From Taxillus chinensis (taxonomy: Eukaryota > Streptophyta > Magnoliopsida > Santalales > Loranthaceae), in NCBI GenBank assembly GCA_023512835.1, contig CM042090.1, forward strand, positions 25,087,783 through 25,151,782: 64,000 bases of DNA, read 5' to 3'. Made by a program: the position numbers and the translations under genes. Each line of letters starts with the position of its first letter. The first letter of the stretch is position 1. Under the pieces are notes generated by a model. That model searched no databases, was not told the origin of the DNA, and saw only the letters and a list, made by a program, of their open reading frames with translations. Positions 60,293-64,000 of the stretch are shown piece after piece.

Positions 60293-61657
60293 CTCAGATA
60301 ATTTTCAGTTTCTAATTTCAATTTAATGTGCTGTCACTGTATTATAGAATCAATAAAATCTGGCTTTTCTGGATGATGTACAATTTCAAACCTTGTTTGG
60401 CTTCTCCGTGTTCCTTAGAGTTGTGTACCATGAAAAATAGAAAAGAAGAAGAAGAAACGCTTGCTGTCGTGCTATTAACTTATTATCTCAACCTTACATT
60501 TTATGGAAGTATTGGCATACATTAATGCCGAGATTTTTTTTTTTAGCATCCTACTTTTAGTCCTAAAGTTATGTCTTCCTTATTCTATATTGCACCAGAG
60601 CAACTAGTAGTAGTTCATGGTTAGTTTTTACCGAGGGTAATGAATAGATCGTTTAGTTTATTTTTGTTTTCGTTGAAATTTGAATATACCGCAATTGTTT
60701 CCTTATATTTTGTGGTTGATGAATTAAGCCAATTCTCATCCCTATGAGATGATAAGAACAGGAGAGGCTTCGATGAGTTATTTATGTGGAGCATGAATCC
60801 CATGTTGCAAATAAAGCCTTGAGGATCGATTTCAATCACCAAGAACGTTGTTTCTTTTCTCGCTGCAGTCCCATCCATAATTTATCTTTTTGTTTTTTCC
60901 TTCAATTTGCAGCGGCGGCACGAGATAGGTAAGGAATAGCAACACTTTTGCCTTGTGTTCATCTTTCTACTTTCCTTCCTATTGGTCTCTCACCAGCGGC
61001 TACCTCAACGCCAAGATTTTTTGCTTTCTTCAACGAAACAGAATTAGGGTAATATGAATTGCTTTTTTAAAACTTGTTTAATGTTTAAAAATTATTACAT
61101 GGAAGTCGGAGTCCCAAGAATTTTCTCGGCAGGGGCAAGAACCTTGAGTCCCAGGAGTCGCTGGCCATGGAAGTCGCCCATCATTGGACGCTGTAGGAGG
61201 AGCTGCCGGCGGTGGCGGTCGCGATGGAGTATGTATTCTAGGATCCAATTCCCTCGCGTGTGGTTAAAGAAAACCGGTAGATGGTCACGGAGGAAGGGGT
61301 ATGTTGATGTTTTGGGAGTGTGTGACGTGTGGCTGATTTTACATAGTTCCTCCACTGCCCATTGCTGTGCTAATCCCGTTGTAGCGTCAATATCGTGTAC
61401 TCCTACAATGAGGTGGTCGTCAGCTGTGCTTGCAAAATGTCGAGGATGTTGTTGGGAAGAGGATATCGTGGACGAGTTCATGGGGGAGAGGCTGCTGGGC
61501 GGCTGGCCGCCCAGCACGCCGCGTTGGCACAACGGTAGTGACAATAGGGTTGGCATAGTTGCATGAGGCGGAGGGCTAGGTGGTGCAGTTATGTGGTGGC
61601 GACGACCTTCATTGCTCGTGAGGAGTAGATCTGGCAAGTTGAGGCGGCACAATCGCA
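60293..61657. other. 3' flank of ESS2 and intergenic
   Basis: An AATAAA signal at 60352-60357 lies 60 bases after the ESS2 stop and is the likely poly(A) signal. A less AT-rich block at 61090-61650 has overlapping frames on both strands with no recognisable product. Confidence 0.5.
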
Positions 61658-62609
61658 TTAGAGCACTCACAGTTGAATCAATAAACTTTAAGCAAAATTT
61701 AACCATAAATGTTACTTTTTTAAAATTTAGCCAGCTAAAATTTAAACTACCAAATAACAGGCTCAATAAATTTTTAATATTTAGTTAAAATATTAATTTT
61801 TTAATACAGTTAAGCGTGGAAGATTGACACGCACATGTTCGTTTGCATTCCCTCACTACTTATTGTCTTTATCTTCATCGCCGTTGTGATGGTGAATCCG
61901 ATTCCACGATTTGCAGAGCAACAATGAAGCAGCTGAAAATCGACCATGAAAGCTCGCCATACAAGCCTCTCCCTCACCGTCTCCCTTCTCCTCCTCTCCC
62001 TCACAACACTCGTCCAAAGCCACCGTCTCGTCCTCCACGAGGTCTTTGCTCTCCTCTCCGCCACTGTTGCGTCCTCCCTTTCCTCTCCGTCGTCGACGCT
62101 GCCCCCGCCGGACCAGGTCTTCGCTAGTGAGCCCCCGGCGGCGCCTACGCCAGGTCTCGCCACCTCGAACACCCTCCACGGCACTGTCGTGGCCTCTTCC
62201 GCCACGCACTCTCCAAGCGCCATGCCGAATCGCAGAAGCTCGTCGGCGATGGTGGAGGCGGAGGAGCGTCGTGAAACCCTAGCGCCGCCGCCTTTGAACC
62301 TCTTCTACATCGGGGCTGTGGAGCTTGATGGGTGAGGTTGGAACGGTAAAGGAAAGCAAAAAGAAAGGTAAAGGTGGGCACCGAGTTTGGTGGGAAACGA
62401 AAGAGAAAGGAAGCGGGGCTCGTAGAGAGAATATTTTACGCGAACAAAATAGATAGCGAGCCATTGCCGCTCAATAAATTTGGCGAGTGAATTTGGCATT
62501 GGTTAAAACTACTGTAGAGTTGTTGAGCTTATTGCAGAGGCTGTTTTTATCATTTTAGTTATTTTTTAACTAAATTCTAAATTTAGCTAGCCTAGCGTGA
62601 GTGCTCTTA
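61658..62609. mobile_element. Tourist-type element with TTA target duplication and GC-rich cargo
   Basis: GAGCACTCAC at 61661-61670 and GTGAGTGCTC at 62597-62606 are perfect 10-bp inverted ends, flanked by TTA at 61658-61660 and 62607-62609. The outer 180 bases are AT-rich as in other Tourist elements, but 61900-62340 is GC-rich and coding-like. On the plus strand one frame (61946-62335) begins with a hydrophobic segment (LSLTVSLLLLSLTTLVQS) and then is Ser/Pro/Ala-rich. I do not recognise it. The centre may be captured host DNA. Confidence 0.7.
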
Positions 62610-64000
62610 GGTGGAGGGCTAGGCGGCAAGGCTAAATGAAACCGGAACGAAGCGAATCAGGGCGAGGCTATTGCGGGTGGATCTAGTGAAGTGTGAAGGA
62701 ATGATTGTGCGAAGTCGGACCAGAGGAAACGATCAAGGGCAATGTTGGTGTAGAGTTCGGTCGATGAGTGAGGTGGTGGTGGCGGCGGGGACATCGATCC
62801 ATTTTGGCATTGAAAAAATAATTTTAGCTGACTTAAATTTAAGTAAGCTAAATATTACTTTAGCTACCCTTGAATTACTTTAGAGACAATAAAAAATCAC
62901 AGGATTAAAGTGGTAGAAGCCAAAAAAATTTTAGGATGGATGACTTCTAGGAAGATTATACCATTGGATAATAATGCGATCCTAAATCTTTATCAAGATA
63001 GCGCTAGCGTATAAGAGTGAAAGCGGCCGGATAAGTGATGGGTAAATTTTTTTTTACTTTAGCTAATAAATTTTAACATGATATTTTTAATATTATGTTT
63101 TAAATGGGCAATCTTTTGTTTTATTAATATTATATCTCACTTAAACATCAACCATCATGTTTCGAACCCTTTAATATTTCATTGAATTAAACTTTGTATC
63201 CGTTCAAAAATATTTTATATAATCCGCCAAGCCATGCTAATTGAACCGTAACTAATTTAACGACCGTAATATTTTCTTTTTCTTTATGATTACTCACTTC
63301 AAAAAAAAAAAACATATTTTGAGGGCCAGCTTTGCCCGTGCATTTTTTTAGATGACCCACCCCTTCCTTTTTGCAGTCGCCATATGCGTCTCGTCGCACA
63401 TACGGCAATCAGTCCACGCCTTCCTCGGTAGTCCCTACACCGAACTCTAAACTCTTCCTCTCCCTCTGCACCCTAGCGACTTGGACTGTTAATGACCTCG
63501 AGCGTTGTTCTAATCACACCGTAAATCTCATATGCCTACCATCTCTCTCTCTCTCCCGTCTGTACATTTGATTGATTATTTCAATGCACAGTTCTTCATG
63601 TCTGTCGTTCCTCGTATGCGGTTTCATGGTTTCAATGCACACTTTTATTTTTTAATTTCCGAGTACGGTTTTTTTTTTAAAGACTTTGTTCGTACCCTAA
63701 TTTCACTGTGTCCAATCTTTCGGTACGATCGGGGTTTTTACACACACACACACACACATAAACTTATTCCAGAATTTATTTTACTTTATTTGTTTGGTTG
63801 ATTATCTTGGGTTTACACTGAAATTATAATAAAGTCCGACTATGGTTCCGTGACGTCTAATTTGAACTATTATTAGAAGTTGTTTGGGTGATTTTACCTT
63901 CTTTTTTGTCGATAACCAAGTCTTTACTTTAGCTTTTGGATGCAACATTTTATATATCGCTCTGTATTTGTAAAAGTAGTCTGCTAAATCTAAAAATAAT
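62610..64000. other. Intergenic to window end
   Basis: No supported gene. A C/T-rich stretch at 63360-63560 could be the leader of a gene beyond the window. A (CA)n run lies at 63740-63760. Confidence 0.4.

Noticed and set aside
61095..61766. Long minus-strand frame of 223 codons
   Set aside because: It runs across the element boundary at 61661, has no recognisable domain and overlaps equally open frames on the other strand.
61810..62223. Minus-strand Arg/Glu-rich frame inside the Tourist-type element
   Set aside because: It is probably a mirror of GC-rich sequence on the other strand. Neither frame is recognised.

Overview
This window is nuclear DNA from a flowering plant, almost certainly a eudicot. 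Genes are sparse and spliced at GT-AG introns, the space between them is very AT-rich, and at least a dozen transposable elements of several classes are present. A chloroplast photosystem I gene, an XTH cell-wall enzyme, a GRAS factor and a WRKY factor all fit a land plant. The species cannot be read from the sequence.

Six host genes are supported. They are a small SAM-domain protein (minus strand, 3726-5645, three exons), PSAG (10177-10665, intronless), an XTH xyloglucan endotransglucosylase/hydrolase (44376-45536, three exons), a PAT1-type GRAS regulator with an apparent one-base frameshift (51235-52843), a two-domain WRKY factor close to WRKY1/ZAP1 (minus strand, 53420-55493, four exons) and the splicing factor ESS2/DGCR14 (58787-60292, intronless). 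They share no single pathway. PAT1 and WRKY face each other tail to tail.

The mobile fraction, left to right: the 3' end of a Ty3/gypsy chromovirus (1-1232); a solo LTR with target duplication (2129-2523); Tourist-like MITE remnants; a 5.4 kb PIF/Harbinger element (about 16.6-22.0 kb) with a Myb-like gene and a DD47E transposase, each broken by in-frame stops; MITEs at 23.0, 24.2 and 28.4 kb; a 1.2 kb hAT-type element (25505-26741) carrying two exons and the intervening intron of an ethylene-receptor kinase; a 9.5 kb LTR retroelement (29629-39117) with 3.3 kb LTRs and no visible gag or pol; and Tourist-type elements at 57.0 and 61.7 kb.

The 9.5 kb element is the most unusual object. Its LTRs are nearly identical, it has a primer-binding site and a polypurine tract, and its interior holds an intronless copy of a LONELY GUY (LOG) cytokinin-activating enzyme instead of retroviral genes. 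Each LTR also carries two small reading frames, open in the 5' LTR and broken in the 3' LTR, and a third diverged copy of one of them lies next to the LOG copy. Two unrelated elements in this window have therefore picked up pieces of plant-hormone genes, cytokinin by an RNA route and ethylene by a DNA route. The rest is AT-rich sequence with simple repeats and poly-G tracts, in which no further genes were recognised.
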